64,000 bases of DNA from Nitrososphaerota archaeon. Its GTDB lineage: Archaea > Thermoproteota > Nitrososphaeria > Nitrososphaerales > Nitrosopumilaceae. Both the position numbers and the translations under genes were made by a program. Position 1 is the first letter of the stretch, and every line of letters starts with the position of its first letter. The stretch covers positions 293,260 through 357,259 of the forward strand of contig VHBH01000001.1 in assembly GCA_016872055.1 (NCBI GenBank), read 5' to 3'. A model generated the notes under the pieces. That model searched no databases. It was not told the origin of the DNA and saw only the letters and a program-made list of their open reading frames with translations. Positions 32,940 to 41,730 of this stretch are shown here, piece by piece.

Positions 32940-33902
32940 TTAGGATTTTTTTTGGAAGATTTTGATTGCTTGTGGTGGACATACTCCCTCACATGCTAGG
33001 CAAAAGATACAGTCTGGCTCGCGTGCCATCAATGGTTTTTTTTCTGATGCCGGGTTGCCAGGCGTGTCAAACCACTCGTACACTGCTACTGGGCATGCGT
33101 CAATGCATGCACCGTCTGCTATACAGATATCATAGTCAACTGAGACAAATTCGCCCCAAACTCCCATGACTCCGTTGTCTGTTCCCTGTCGTCCCCATGT
33201 CTTGATGACATTTTTGTTTGCAGAAACCGTGAATGGTGAGCTTGCAGGCATGTGGGATTTGTATTCAACGTCGATTGGTCCTGGTTTTGCGCCGTCACGT
33301 GCCTCTACTACTTGTGCAGCTGCCGCTACTGGATTTCCTTCCGGAATTTCGGCCTTTGGTTTTGGTTTTGCATTTGGAACTATTTTTGCAAGTGGTGTCA
33401 GTACTTCTAGTCGTTTTGTTGCCGCTTCTTGGTCCAGCTTTTCTAATTTCATGAGGCTTTCAATCATTTTATCTGCTAGGATTGTGTTTCGAAGAATTGT
33501 GTCAATTATCATTTTTGCATAATAGTCCGCCTTTTTGCGATAGTCCTTTACCCATTGTGGGTCACCGAACTTTTCAATTGGGAAAATTTGGTAAATAATA
33601 TCAACTACTTCTCCAGAGACGATCTCTACTGTAATGGAGAGGTTCACCTTTTGGTATCCCTTGGCGTCTGGGTCTGGCACGTTTTCTTCGCTCCAGGTAT
33701 AACTGGCAAAGACTCTGTCTGCAAAGGTGTCCATGGCAAAGGTCTTCTTTAGGCCGTCAGTAATGGACTTCATTTCTGCAGGATCCTCTAGCTTAATTGG
33801 CAAGCGATACAGACCAAGCTTGTATCCGTGTAATGGATAGACTCCTCTTTTTGCCGTTGGAGACTCCATTGTGTAAACCCGATCTTTTAGTAAAAGTGAC
33901 AT
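32940..33902 (-). CDS. Ferredoxin-type protein with C-terminal 2[4Fe-4S] domain and unknown N-terminal domain
   Basis: A 320-residue protein. Residues about 245-316 form a dicluster ferredoxin: CIADGACIDACPVAVYEW and CIFCLACEGVCPPQAIKI, preceded by GTDNGVMGVWGEFVSVDYD as in archaeal zinc-type ferredoxins. The first about 175 residues (RGVYPLHGYKLGLYRLPIKLEDPAEM...VNLSITVEIVSGEVVDIIYQIFPIEKFGDPQWVKDYRKKA reading) are a domain I do not recognise, joined by a Pro/Ala/Lys linker. It heads a group with a small protein and a rhodanese, which suggests sulfur or redox work. Confidence 0.8.
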   Translation of the reverse strand: MSLLLKDRVYTMESPTAKRGVYPLHGYKLGLYRLPIKLEDPAEMKSITDGLKKTFAMDTFADRVFASYTWSEENVPDPDAKGYQKVNLSITVEIVSGEVVDIIYQIFPIEKFGDPQWVKDYRKKADYYAKMIIDTILRNTILADKMIESLMKLEKLDQEAATKRLEVLTPLAKIVPNAKPKPKAEIPEGNPVAAAAQVVEARDGAKPGPIDVEYKSHMPASSPFTVSANKNVIKTWGRQGTDNGVMGVWGEFVSVDYDICIADGACIDACPVAVYEWFDTPGNPASEKKPLMAREPDCIFCLACEGVCPPQAIKIFQKKS

Positions 33903-33937
33903 GATGACATTGACTCCAGATTATTTTTAAATCTTAT

Positions 33938-34249
33938 TCAATCTGAGTCGTCTGGACAGGTAAGCTCGCGCAGTTCCGTGTATTTTTTCTCAATCTTTTC
34001 CGCATGAGCCACTACTTTGGCAAGATCATGGTCCTTTTTTGGGTAATACCATCTAATTGGAACCCAGTGCCCGATTCCGTCCATGTCGTGAATCATGCCC
34101 TTGTCTGCAAGAATCCCATACGCCTCATCTGGGGTCTGCTCGCGCACAGTCAACCCTCGCTTTGTCCTATCTTCTAGGATGTGATCGGCATGTCCGTCCC
34201 GGATATAGTAAAATGCACCCTTTTTGAGAATTGGCAGTTCCTGACTCAT
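33938..34249 (-). CDS. Small protein downstream of rhodanese, unknown function (103 residues)
   Basis: Starts at ATG 34249, which shares one base with the rhodanese stop codon (TAATG), so translation is coupled. Sequence: MSQELPILKKGAFYYIRDGH, DHILEDRTKRGLTVREQTPDEAYGILADKG, GHWVPIRWYYPKKDHDLAKVVAHAEKI, and a short acidic end with one Cys. I do not recognise the fold. The strict coupling to the sulfurtransferase suggests a partner or regulator. Confidence 0.72.
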   Translation of the reverse strand: MSQELPILKKGAFYYIRDGHADHILEDRTKRGLTVREQTPDEAYGILADKGMIHDMDGIGHWVPIRWYYPKKDHDLAKVVAHAEKIEKKYTELRELTCPDDSD

Positions 34250-35100
34250 TATTTTTCTACTGGGTTGCCAATCATGTTGCCCCATTCGGTCCAAGAACCA
34301 TCGTAGTTTCTAACTTGTGGGTATCCAAGCAAATACTTTAGGACAAACCAAGAATGTGATGAGCGCTCGCCGATTCTGCAATAACATATGATCTCCTTGT
34401 CTGGAGTTATTCCTTTTGGGGTATAGTTTTGTTTTAGCTCATCCACTGTCTTGAATGTACCATCTGCATCATTTACTGCAGTGGCCCATGGAATATTTTG
34501 CGCGCCTGGCACGTGTCCACCTCTTTGTGCATGCTCCATTGGATATTCCGGTGGCGCAGTGATTTCTCCGGTGAATTCTTTTGGAGATCTCACATCCACT
34601 AGGCCGATTTCTTTTCTGTTTAATGCGCGTCTTACATCAAACAGATATGCGCGCAATCCTTCGTCTGGTGGCTGTGCAGCATAGTTAGTTGGAGATATTT
34701 TTGGTTCCTCTGTAGTGTATGATTTTTTTTCTAGCTCCCATTTTTTGCGGCCGCCGTTCATTATTTTGATATTCTTGTGGCCGTAATACTTGAAAACCCA
34801 AAATGCGAATGCCGCAAACCAGTTGTTAAAGTCACCATACAAAATTACCTCGCTTTCCGGATTGATTCCGTTTTTGGACATTAATTCTTCGAATTGTTTT
34901 TTATCCACAATGTCTCGAGTTAGTGAATCATTAATGTCACGCCTCCACCATATCAGAGTCGCTCCTGCAATGTGGCCCTTTCTGTAGCCGTTTTCAGGGT
35001 CATAGTCAACCTCTACCAATTTCAGGTTTGTGTTTGGTGGATTTTTTGACACATAGTCAGTGTCTACTAGAACTTCGGGATGTGCGTAAGTCATTTTCAA
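34249..35100 (-). CDS. Thiosulfate/3-mercaptopyruvate-type sulfurtransferase (two rhodanese domains)
   Basis: A 283-residue tandem rhodanese. The inactive N-terminal domain has EVLVDTDYVSKN and GHIAGATLIWWRRDIND; the C-terminal domain has VDVRSPKEFTG, GHVPGAQNIPW and the active-site loop CRIGERSSHSWF with its catalytic Cys. It moves sulfane sulfur as protein persulfide. A paralogue is at 36457-37209. It heads the three-gene set with the small coupled protein and, after 36 bp, the ferredoxin-like gene. Confidence 0.93.
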   Translation of the reverse strand: MKMTYAHPEVLVDTDYVSKNPPNTNLKLVEVDYDPENGYRKGHIAGATLIWWRRDINDSLTRDIVDKKQFEELMSKNGINPESEVILYGDFNNWFAAFAFWVFKYYGHKNIKIMNGGRKKWELEKKSYTTEEPKISPTNYAAQPPDEGLRAYLFDVRRALNRKEIGLVDVRSPKEFTGEITAPPEYPMEHAQRGGHVPGAQNIPWATAVNDADGTFKTVDELKQNYTPKGITPDKEIICYCRIGERSSHSWFVLKYLLGYPQVRNYDGSWTEWGNMIGNPVEK

Positions 35101-35183
35101 TTCTATGTCATTTTATGCATAATTAATTTTTTCCATCACATAAAAAACTACATTTTTTAAACAAACAATACAAAAACAAAGGG

Positions 35184-36002
35184 TTGAAGCTTAATCGGGT
35201 AGGCATTGTGTCTAAATTTGGCTCTGAGGAATCCGAAAATGCCGCAAAAAAGGTGGCAAAAAAATTCATCTCGAGCAAAGCCGAAGTGTTCACAATAGCG
35301 CCAGTAACGGTAGAGGGAACTAAAAAGGTAGAATCAGTAGAGGATCTCAACGACAAAAAGCTTGACCTAGTAGTAACATTGGGTGGAGATGGTACTACCC
35401 TCCGAGCATTCAGAAGCCTTACCGGAGAGATTCCGCTTTTGACAATAAATGTTGGAGGAAATAGGGGGATTTTATCAGAGATAACACTGGACAAAATAGA
35501 CACGGCGATTTCGGATATCAAATCAAACAAGATCTGGTTTGACAAGAGGACCCGCGTTGTGGCATCAGCCGGTGGAGAAGAGTTTCCGCCGGCACTAAAT
35601 GAAATATACATCAACAGGCAAAACATGACCAAGACTGCAGAATTTGAGATTAAGTTCCAAAACGATATTGTCAAGCACAAAATGGACGGAGTCATGATCT
35701 CAACCCCAAGCGGCTCCACAGGGCACTCTTTTTCGCTTGGCGGTCCGGTATTGCACGAAAGCCTCGATATTTTGATAATCACTCCAGTTGCCCCGGTTCT
35801 CAGATTGTTGCCGTCAATTGTTGTGCCTGATGAGAAAATAGAAGTGATTTGCTCGCATGACACCAATATTGTAATGGATGCACAGGTGATCAAGATGGCC
35901 GGATTTGAGGAGCCGATTGTGATCAAAAAACACCCAAAGCGCGCAGTCTTTGTCAGACTCAAAAAACGCGGGCTAAGACAGATGAGCAAGCTTGGCGTCT
36001 AG
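35184..36002 (+). CDS. nadK: NAD kinase
   Basis: A 272-residue ATP-NAD kinase making NADP. The conserved GGDGT motif sits in LVVTLGGDGTTLRAFRS, followed by NVGGNRGILSEI, NEIYINRQ and the nucleotide-binding STPSGSTGHSFSLGGPVL. The start is TTG at 35184; no closer ATG fits. The 3' end overlaps the next gene by 11 bp. Complete and apparently active. Confidence 0.95.
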   Translation: MKLNRVGIVSKFGSEESENAAKKVAKKFISSKAEVFTIAPVTVEGTKKVESVEDLNDKKLDLVVTLGGDGTTLRAFRSLTGEIPLLTINVGGNRGILSEITLDKIDTAISDIKSNKIWFDKRTRVVASAGGEEFPPALNEIYINRQNMTKTAEFEIKFQNDIVKHKMDGVMISTPSGSTGHSFSLGGPVLHESLDILIITPVAPVLRLLPSIVVPDEKIEVICSHDTNIVMDAQVIKMAGFEEPIVIKKHPKRAVFVRLKKRGLRQMSKLGV

Positions 36003-36471
36003 AGTTTACGATGCCAGTGCGTTTTATGCCGGAGTTCCCTTTGCCTCGCCAGAGTTGGGCCTGACAACAACGCTTGTCTTTGAGGAAATAAGTCATATCA
36101 AAAAAAGCCATGGTGCACTAGAAATTCTGCTGGACACAAACAGGCTACAAATACAGGATCCGGATCCAGCAAGTGTGAAATTTGTTTCCAATGAAGCAAA
36201 AAAAACGGGTGATGTTCAAAAGCTATCAAAGGCAGACATTTCCGCAGTTGCTCTGACACACCAGTTGGGAGCAACTCTGATTACAGATGATTTTGCTATA
36301 TCGAACCTTGCAAAAAACCTCAGGCTCCAAGTACAGCCAATAATGACAAAGGGCATACGCGATGTTGGAAAATGGCTTCATTATTGCTCAGGCTGTAGAA
36401 AAGAATTTTCTGGGTTGGAGTTTTGCCCGAACTGCGGCAACAAGCTGAACAGAAAACTACTCAAGCTGTAG
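35992..36471 (+). CDS. nob1: Nob1-like endoribonuclease (PIN domain plus zinc ribbon)
   Basis: A 159-residue archaeal Nob1 homologue, which trims the 3' end of pre-16S rRNA. The PIN domain begins RVYDASAFYAG with its first acidic residue, and continues SKADISAVALTHQLGATLITDDFAISNLA with the later Asp residues. The C-terminal zinc ribbon is CSGCRKEF...CPNCGNKL. The TTG start lies inside the nadK end (11-bp overlap). It converges with the second rhodanese gene, overlapping it by 15 bp. Confidence 0.92.
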   Translation: MASRVYDASAFYAGVPFASPELGLTTTLVFEEISHIKKSHGALEILLDTNRLQIQDPDPASVKFVSNEAKKTGDVQKLSKADISAVALTHQLGATLITDDFAISNLAKNLRLQVQPIMTKGIRDVGKWLHYCSGCRKEFSGLEFCPNCGNKLNRKLLKL

Positions 36472-37209
36472 TTTTTTGAAATACCAGTCAACAAATGAAC
36501 CATCATAGAGTCTGACATTTTCAAATCCTGCAAGTTTTGCCTGGTAAAAAAGACTTGATGCACGGTGCCCATGCATGCAGTAACATATTATTTCCTTGTT
36601 ACGCGGAATTTCTCTTTGTGAAAATAGGTTTCTAAGAGATTCTCTAGATTCAAGCAGCATTCCGTCCTGGCCAATCCCGTCAGTGAACGGAAACAAGACA
36701 GATCCCGGAATGTGGCCCCCAAAGAACTCTTGTGGAGTCCTTGCGTCCAATATTGTTGCCTTGCCAAGTAATCCCTGCAGCTCAGCAGATTCTATTCTGA
36801 TATTAGTTTGGATTTGAGGTATAAACTGAGTTGGTGAATTTTTCTTTGATGTTTTTGTTATTTCCAAGCCAAGGCTTTGCCAGGTTCCAATGCTTGCATC
36901 CAAGATTTTGGTGTTTTTTTGGCCGAGATACTGCAGAGTCCACGCTATTCTGAACACGGACGGATCAATTAGTTCGCCAGTAACGATTACGGTTTTGTCA
37001 TTATCTATTCCAAGATTGCCCAATAGTTCCGATGTTTTTTGAGGGTCTGGCGCTAGGTGTGCCCCAGTAGAACTGATCTGGATTAGCTGGTCAACTACTA
37101 AAGATATGGAATTTGGAATGTGGCCATACGAATATGCAATTTTCGGTCTTGTATCAATTATGACTGGATCATTAATGTTGTCTGCTAACCATTGATGTGA
37201 TACAAACAT
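36457..37209 (-). CDS. Second thiosulfate sulfurtransferase-type rhodanese
   Basis: A 250-residue tandem rhodanese, paralogue of the one at 34249-35100. It has VIIDTRPKIAYSYGHIPNSISL in the first domain, ILDARTPQEFFGGHIPGSVLFP in the second, and the loop ICYCMHGHRASSLFYQ with the active Cys. The loop differs from the paralogue (CMHGHRAS versus CRIGERSS), suggesting a different sulfur donor or acceptor. It lies 2 bp downstream of the XPF-like nuclease gene and so is probably in its operon. Confidence 0.92.
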   Translation of the reverse strand: MFVSHQWLADNINDPVIIDTRPKIAYSYGHIPNSISLVVDQLIQISSTGAHLAPDPQKTSELLGNLGIDNDKTVIVTGELIDPSVFRIAWTLQYLGQKNTKILDASIGTWQSLGLEITKTSKKNSPTQFIPQIQTNIRIESAELQGLLGKATILDARTPQEFFGGHIPGSVLFPFTDGIGQDGMLLESRESLRNLFSQREIPRNKEIICYCMHGHRASSLFYQAKLAGFENVRLYDGSFVDWYFKKLQLE

Positions 37210-37211
37210 AC

Positions 37212-37895
37212 CTAGAGGTCCAGTGTTTTCTGATTTGATTCTTTGTGTAGCTTGCTTTGCTGATCTAGCATTTGCTTTATTTTTTTGGCGCGAACCTCAC
37301 CTAGTCCTTCTACTTTGGCAAGATCCGAAAGTGATGCGTTTAGCGTTTTGGAAGGCGAGCCAAACTTGGCAAGCATCCTAGTAGCCAGTTTTTCCCCAAT
37401 TCCAGGAAGGCTGCACAAAACAGATAGTTGTTGTCTTGATAGGTCGTCGGATTTTTTAATTTTTTTGAGGAATGGTCCGCGTAGGGATTCCTTTCTTGAA
37501 CACATTGATACTAGCATTTTGGCAGTGTGCGTAGCGCTTGGCGTCGGAATGATTGGGATCTTAAAGTCAATTGCAACTGCAGACATTGCGCCATAGAACA
37601 CAAGCGGGTTTTCCACTATTTGCTCTATTTCCTTGACATTTCCCTCCATCAGTATGACTGGATGTGTAAAATGCTCCTTTAGTCGGTTGCACTGATCAAA
37701 AAGTCTTCCATCAAATATTGATGATATTAGATCAGATACGGATTTTCGCTCTACAATTGTCTCCGGCGCAACAATATAGTCACCTACAGGGAGTGTCTTT
37801 ATTTCCAGATTGATTCCGACTGCCCTAAGTAAATCAGGTATGCCACTTTTTTTTTCGCGCTCATCCACTACTATCCGAAGATTTTCTATCTTCAT
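37212..37895 (-). CDS. xpf: XPF/ERCC4-type structure-specific nuclease (short archaeal form)
   Basis: A 227-residue protein made of an ERCC4 nuclease domain and tandem helix-hairpin-helix region, without helicase part, like crenarchaeal XPF. Catalytic residues: VVDEREKK, LPVGDYIV, IVERKSVSDLISSIFDGRLFDQ (ERKxxxD). The HhH part is LSVLCSLPGIGEKLATRMLAKFG and LAKVEGLGEVRAKKI. The final residues NQKTLDL might be a shortened PCNA-binding box. It cuts branched or flap DNA in repair or fork restart. Confidence 0.93.
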   Translation of the reverse strand: MKIENLRIVVDEREKKSGIPDLLRAVGINLEIKTLPVGDYIVAPETIVERKSVSDLISSIFDGRLFDQCNRLKEHFTHPVILMEGNVKEIEQIVENPLVFYGAMSAVAIDFKIPIIPTPSATHTAKMLVSMCSRKESLRGPFLKKIKKSDDLSRQQLSVLCSLPGIGEKLATRMLAKFGSPSKTLNASLSDLAKVEGLGEVRAKKIKQMLDQQSKLHKESNQKTLDL

Positions 37896-37920
37896 GGTGT
37901 AATGTGCTATTATCTGTTAT

Positions 37921-38289
37921 TTATTGAGATGGCGGCTTTGAGCCATGAATCATTTCGTTAATTTTTGTTTCCTGTTCTTTGATGCTTTCCTTGATTCGTG
38001 TTTCCTGTTTTGCCAGTACTGTGATTCGAGTATTTGCAAGTTCTTTTTTCTCTTCTAGTTCTGTGATCAAGGCAGTCTTTGTAGATTTTATGAGAATTGT
38101 TCCTGCGTGCTTGTATACAGGATCAGTGTCTGCCGCCTTTTTTAACTCCTCAAGAGCACGTTCTGATTCCACCTGCTCCAGATCTAGCTGTTGCTTTTGC
38201 GCCATAATGGATTGCAGATTTTGCTGAGATTGCTGTAGTTTCATTAATTGTTCCTGCAGCCATGGAGGAATTTGCTGTCCTTGTGACAT
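37921..38289 (-). CDS. pfdB: Prefoldin beta subunit
   Basis: From ATG 38289 it has 122 residues and the prefoldin beta pattern: two long coiled-coil helices (PPWLQEQLMKLQQSQQNLQSIMAQKQQLDLEQVESERALEELK... and ELEEKKELANTRITVLAKQETRIKESIKEQETKI as read) around a beta hairpin (DPVYKHAGTILIKSTKTALITEL). It forms the hexameric chaperone with alpha subunits and hands nascent proteins to the thermosome. GTG at 38301 is an alternative start. It belongs to the Pcc1-eL43-exosome block. Confidence 0.93.
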   Translation of the reverse strand: MSQGQQIPPWLQEQLMKLQQSQQNLQSIMAQKQQLDLEQVESERALEELKKAADTDPVYKHAGTILIKSTKTALITELEEKKELANTRITVLAKQETRIKESIKEQETKINEMIHGSKPPSQ

Positions 38290-38311
38290 GTCTGTGATCA
38301 CTTTGAATTTC

Positions 38312-38560
38312 TTATATCTTTAGCGATTCAAGCGAGTCCGAGCTTGCCTGTACCAATCGGAGTGTAGAGTTTAGGTTTGCTCTTAAGTGCGCAATCTCAT
38401 CAGCAGTAATTTCTATATGGATCGTGTCTTTTTTCATAGTGATTTTTGTTTTTGTTGGGTTTTCCGGATAGAATCTGTTGTCGGCAGACAGAGAATCAAA
38501 TATTGCTTGTGTTTTTCCTTTGTCCCGAATGTACAATACGGCACTAAACTGCGACGTCAT
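38312..38560 (-). CDS. pcc1: KEOPS complex subunit Pcc1
   Basis: An 82-residue protein typical of archaeal Pcc1, the dimerisation subunit of KEOPS, which makes the t6A modification of tRNA. Marks: AVLYIRDKGKTQAIFDSLSADNRFYP, the central DTIHIEITADEIAHLRANLNSTLRLV and the last helix SSDSLESL. Its start overlaps the end of the eL43 gene by 17 bp. Prefoldin beta follows. Confidence 0.92.
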   Translation of the reverse strand: MTSQFSAVLYIRDKGKTQAIFDSLSADNRFYPENPTKTKITMKKDTIHIEITADEIAHLRANLNSTLRLVQASSDSLESLKI

Positions 38561-38756
38561 ATGCGGTTCCAGTAACTTTGTATCCGCATTTTTTGCACGA
38601 CCAAATTCCTACCGCCTCTCGCCCAAATCGGAGCGAGCCGCACTGTGGACACTTTCTTTTTTGTTTTAGTACAGAATGTACCGCAGAGAATTTCTTTCTG
38701 TGCTTGATTCCGTATTTTTGTCTAAGACCTTTGAGTGATGCGCCTTTTTTGAGCAT
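38544..38756 (-). CDS. rpl37ae: Large-subunit ribosomal protein eL43 (L37Ae)
   Basis: A 70-residue ribosomal zinc-ribbon protein: MLKKGASLKGLRQKYGIKHR, KKFSAVHSVLKQKRKCPQCG, IWSCKKCGYKVTGTAYDV. Four cysteines (CPQCG and CKKCG) bind zinc. It starts immediately after the rrp42 stop and overlaps pcc1, as in other archaeal exosome operons. Confidence 0.95.
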   Translation of the reverse strand: MLKKGASLKGLRQKYGIKHRKKFSAVHSVLKQKRKCPQCGSLRFGREAVGIWSCKKCGYKVTGTAYDVAV

Positions 38757-39566
38757 TTAACTACCTGCCTTTTTTAGGATGTCCCTTATTTTTGCTCCGG
38801 TCGCAATTGAGATTTTGCCACACACCGCCAGTTCTTCTGGCGTGAATCCATCAGTACCACCCTTTTGGATTGCGCAAATGTTTCCTGCGGCATTTGTAGT
38901 AATCGTTATTCTTGCCTCCATGCATGCCCATTCGTCTGCATTGGGGTCAACTATGATGTTGTTGCCAATTTTGCCCATCGTGACAGAAACAGGGATTGTA
39001 GTTATTGGTGGTGCTGTAAACTCGCCGTCTACTTTGGTCACAACCCCATCAGCATAGTTGTATTTTGGAATTTTACATGAAAGAACGCTTGCAACAGAAG
39101 CATAAGAGCATGCATCAAAGAGATTTCCGTCATGATCAGTAACAGAGTTGTCAATGAATATGCCTACTACGGACTTGTCCTTTTCTAGGACTAATTGCTT
39201 GAGGTCAACCATTCCGCTTTCTCTAATTCCCCTGTCTACCACACGTGCAAGTTCTATTACTTCTTCGCCTGGTGGGCCTGGCTCCGCCGTAGGATCTGCC
39301 AGTGGCAAGATTTCAGCAGTGCAGATAAAAATTCCCCTGTCGCCCAAATCCGGAAAAGGTTTGTCTGGTTGAACCTTGACACCACATACTACCTCGGTAT
39401 CGCCCAGTCGTACTCGCGCAGAGCCTTCTGCCTTTGGAATGACGCCAGTGTCAATTATCAGCTGTCTAGGCTCATCCAGTGCACGGCCATCAACTCGCTG
39501 TCCTTCTTTGAGTAAAGTATGAATTTTTTTCTTTTTCAGGTCATCTAGTATTGTAGTCGAGGTCAT
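38757..39566 (-). CDS. rrp42: Exosome core subunit Rrp42
   Basis: A 269-residue RNase PH-fold protein, the non-catalytic partner of Rrp41 in the hexameric archaeal exosome ring. Marks: LKEGQRVDGRALDEPRQLIID, EGSARVRLGDTEVVCGVKVQ, and FDACSYASVASVLSCKIP. It lacks the catalytic Asp pair of Rrp41 and helps bind RNA. Its start overlaps the rrp41 stop by 4 bp. Confidence 0.96.
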   Translation of the reverse strand: MTSTTILDDLKKKKIHTLLKEGQRVDGRALDEPRQLIIDTGVIPKAEGSARVRLGDTEVVCGVKVQPDKPFPDLGDRGIFICTAEILPLADPTAEPGPPGEEVIELARVVDRGIRESGMVDLKQLVLEKDKSVVGIFIDNSVTDHDGNLFDACSYASVASVLSCKIPKYNYADGVVTKVDGEFTAPPITTIPVSVTMGKIGNNIIVDPNADEWACMEARITITTNAAGNICAIQKGGTDGFTPEELAVCGKISIATGAKIRDILKKAGS

Positions 39567-40294
39567 TGTGAATCACCAAAGAATTTTTCCTGTAATGCCT
39601 TTTTCTGAACCTCATAAACGATTTTGCATCCTTCCAGTGCGGTATTTACGCATTTTTCATATTCCTGTGGTGTCAAGACACCATCAAGCTGAATTAGTGT
39701 GATTTTGCCCAAGTTTGGCATGTATGCAACAGGCATGTCTGCCTGACCTTCCTGGTCTTCCTCATTGTTGATGTCAAGTACTATGGTATCAGCTACTTTG
39801 CCTGCGGCACATGCTGAAACCATGTCCCTCATTGGAATTCCGGCGTCTGCCAATGCAACGGCTGCAGCATCTAGTGCTGCACATCTAGAACCTCCGTCTG
39901 CCTGTAGAATCTCTATGAAGACGTCAACTACGGTTCTTGGGAAGTTCTCCAACATTACTGCTGGCTCTAGTGCCTCTTTGATTACCTTGGAAATCTCAAT
40001 TTCTCTTCTAGACGGTGCGGGATTCTTTCTCTCGCCTACTGAGAATGGTTGCATGTGGTATCTACATCGCAGAATTCCGCGGTCGGTATTTGCCAAGTGT
40101 TTTGGATGAACGTCTCTTGGGCCAAATACTCCTGCCAGAATTTTGTTTTCGCCAAACTCGATATATGCAGAGCCATTTGCGTTTTTTAGAACTCCAGCTT
40201 TAATCATGATTCTGCGAGGCTCGTTGATTTTTCTGCCGTCGCAGCGAATTCCTTTATCGTCTAGTAGTATTATGTCTGTTTTTTTTACACCCAT
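39563..40294 (-). CDS. rrp41: Exosome catalytic subunit Rrp41
   Basis: A 243-residue RNase PH-fold protein that phosphorolytically degrades RNA 3' to 5'. Marks: GIRCDGRKINEPRRIMIKAGVL, YIEFGENKILAGVFGPRDVHPKH, LRCRYHMQPFSVGERK, LQADGGSRCAALDAAAVALADAGIPM, and the catalytic acidic stretch DTIVLDINNEEDQEGQADMPV. It lies between rrp4 (2 bp) and rrp42 (4-bp overlap). Confidence 0.96.
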   Translation of the reverse strand: MGVKKTDIILLDDKGIRCDGRKINEPRRIMIKAGVLKNANGSAYIEFGENKILAGVFGPRDVHPKHLANTDRGILRCRYHMQPFSVGERKNPAPSRREIEISKVIKEALEPAVMLENFPRTVVDVFIEILQADGGSRCAALDAAAVALADAGIPMRDMVSACAAGKVADTIVLDINNEEDQEGQADMPVAYMPNLGKITLIQLDGVLTPQEYEKCVNTALEGCKIVYEVQKKALQEKFFGDSQ

Positions 40295-40296
40295 TA

Positions 40297-40977
40297 TTAT
40301 TCACTATTTGATCCTAACATTTGTTGTATTCTTTCAGTCAGATTTGGAACGTGTGCTTGTTCTTCGACCGTTTTGATTGCTTCCATGGCCTTTAATAATC
40401 CATCTGGCTCCTCGCACGACACCACGACAAATCCATTTTGCCCTATTGTGATTATTGCTTTTGTTGCACTCTCTATTGTTTGAATCATAGAGCCGCGCTT
40501 GCCAATCAGTCGTGGAACCTTGCTTGGGGAGATTTTGATTAGCTCACCTTCTTCAATTTTGCCCAAGTCCCTGTCAGCTATTGTGATTAGTGGATCGCGG
40601 GATCTTTCAGAGTTTGCAACGCGTGCCGCAATAAGATCACCTGTCTTTAGTCGTGAAGTAAGATCGTCTACCTTTGGGTTAAAGTCTCGGCCAAAGACAT
40701 CTTGTGCAGGCAATATACCCGCATAGCACGAGTTGATGTTTAGCTCCCAAGAAAGAGATGTGTGAGATTTCACTATACCAATGATAAAGTCGTCAATTCG
40801 TGGAATATACATTCCAGTCAAAGGAATTACTCGAACGCCGCTGTCAAAAATTTCAGAAATACCAACGGTTGTCGCAATTATTTTGTCGCCATAAAGATGG
40901 ACATTTTCTTCTGCTCTATACGGACCAGTTGTTATGACATCGCCAGGTATGACGTAATTTCTTTTGATATCATCCAT
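40297..40977 (-). CDS. rrp4: Exosome cap subunit Rrp4
   Basis: A 226-residue RNA-binding cap protein. The N-terminal domain (NYVIPGDVITTGPYRAEENVHL), an S1 domain (IPRIDDFIIGIVKSHTSLSWELNINSCYAGILP as read) and a KH domain (ISPSKVPRLIGKRGSMIQTIESATKAIITIGQNGFVVV) are in the normal order. It recruits RNA to the Rrp41/42 ring. Its start shares the SBDS stop by one base. Confidence 0.96.
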   Translation of the reverse strand: MDDIKRNYVIPGDVITTGPYRAEENVHLYGDKIIATTVGISEIFDSGVRVIPLTGMYIPRIDDFIIGIVKSHTSLSWELNINSCYAGILPAQDVFGRDFNPKVDDLTSRLKTGDLIAARVANSERSRDPLITIADRDLGKIEEGELIKISPSKVPRLIGKRGSMIQTIESATKAIITIGQNGFVVVSCEEPDGLLKAMEAIKTVEEQAHVPNLTERIQQMLGSNSE

Positions 40978-41663
40978 TACTTAACCATCTCCACTGTTGC
41001 AGAGCCTTTGGTAATGGAACCTAGTCTATCGATCACGCTTGCCCTTGCTCCCGCAGGTATTTCTAGTATTGCTTTAAGTGATCCGTTGTTTTGCCATTCT
41101 TCTTTTTTTAGCGTCCCGGTCGATTTGAGGACAGCATATGACTGACCCGCATATTGCGCCGGAACCAAAATTTCCAGCAACATGTTTTCTGATTTTAGTG
41201 GTATGATACTTCTAAGTGACTCCACCACATCCTTGCACTGCTCTTCAGTGTTTTTGAAAGGATCAATTGATATTCTCGCCTGCTCTAGCGCTTGCTCTAT
41301 TCGAAGCGGCGGATGTGGTAGGTGTGATCTAGGATCGACGTATGTCTTTGCGATAAAATCGATGATCTGTTTTCTTTTTTCTGTAACCATTTTGCGCCTC
41401 TGATCAGTGGTAAGGTTAAGGTCGCCTTTTTTGAGAATAATTTCTATTATAGCGTTGGTGTCTTGTGTCTTGAATGCCTTTAGCAGTTTTTCAGTTGATG
41501 CTCGAGTTCCCTTGTTAGAATCAGTATAGACCTCATCAGATACCAAGACCGTTGAGATGTCCTTTCTTTTGCCAAGCTTATATTCCAGGGCAGGATCCGG
41601 CTTTACTAGAATCTCGAACTTTTCGCCCGCCACCGAATGTCGGATTACTGTTACGTCAGTCAT
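40977..41663 (-). CDS. sdo1: SBDS/Sdo1 ribosome maturation protein
   Basis: A 228-residue archaeal SBDS protein that helps release aIF6 from the 50S subunit. Marks: GEKFEILVKPDPALEYKLGK in the N-terminal FYSH domain, KGTRASTEKLLKAFKTQDTNAIIEIILKKGDLNLTTDQRRKM (as read) and AKTYVDPRSHLPHPPLRIEQALEQARISIDPF in the middle domain. It is the first gene of the exosome operon, with a TATA-like TATTTATC/GATAAATA at 41686-41693. Confidence 0.95.
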   Translation of the reverse strand: MTDVTVIRHSVAGEKFEILVKPDPALEYKLGKRKDISTVLVSDEVYTDSNKGTRASTEKLLKAFKTQDTNAIIEIILKKGDLNLTTDQRRKMVTEKRKQIIDFIAKTYVDPRSHLPHPPLRIEQALEQARISIDPFKNTEEQCKDVVESLRSIIPLKSENMLLEILVPAQYAGQSYAVLKSTGTLKKEEWQNNGSLKAILEIPAGARASVIDRLGSITKGSATVEMVK

Positions 41664-41730
41664 GGGTTTGGTAGCGAAATATTGGTATTTATCTCTGTCA
41701 AATTTGGCTCAAAACTCACGCTAGATTTTT

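Noticed and set aside
41686..41693. One TATA-like element for both SBDS and rpo3
   Set aside because: The spacing fits SBDS (about 26 bp) but is too long for rpo3 (about 40 bp), so a shared promoter is not supported.
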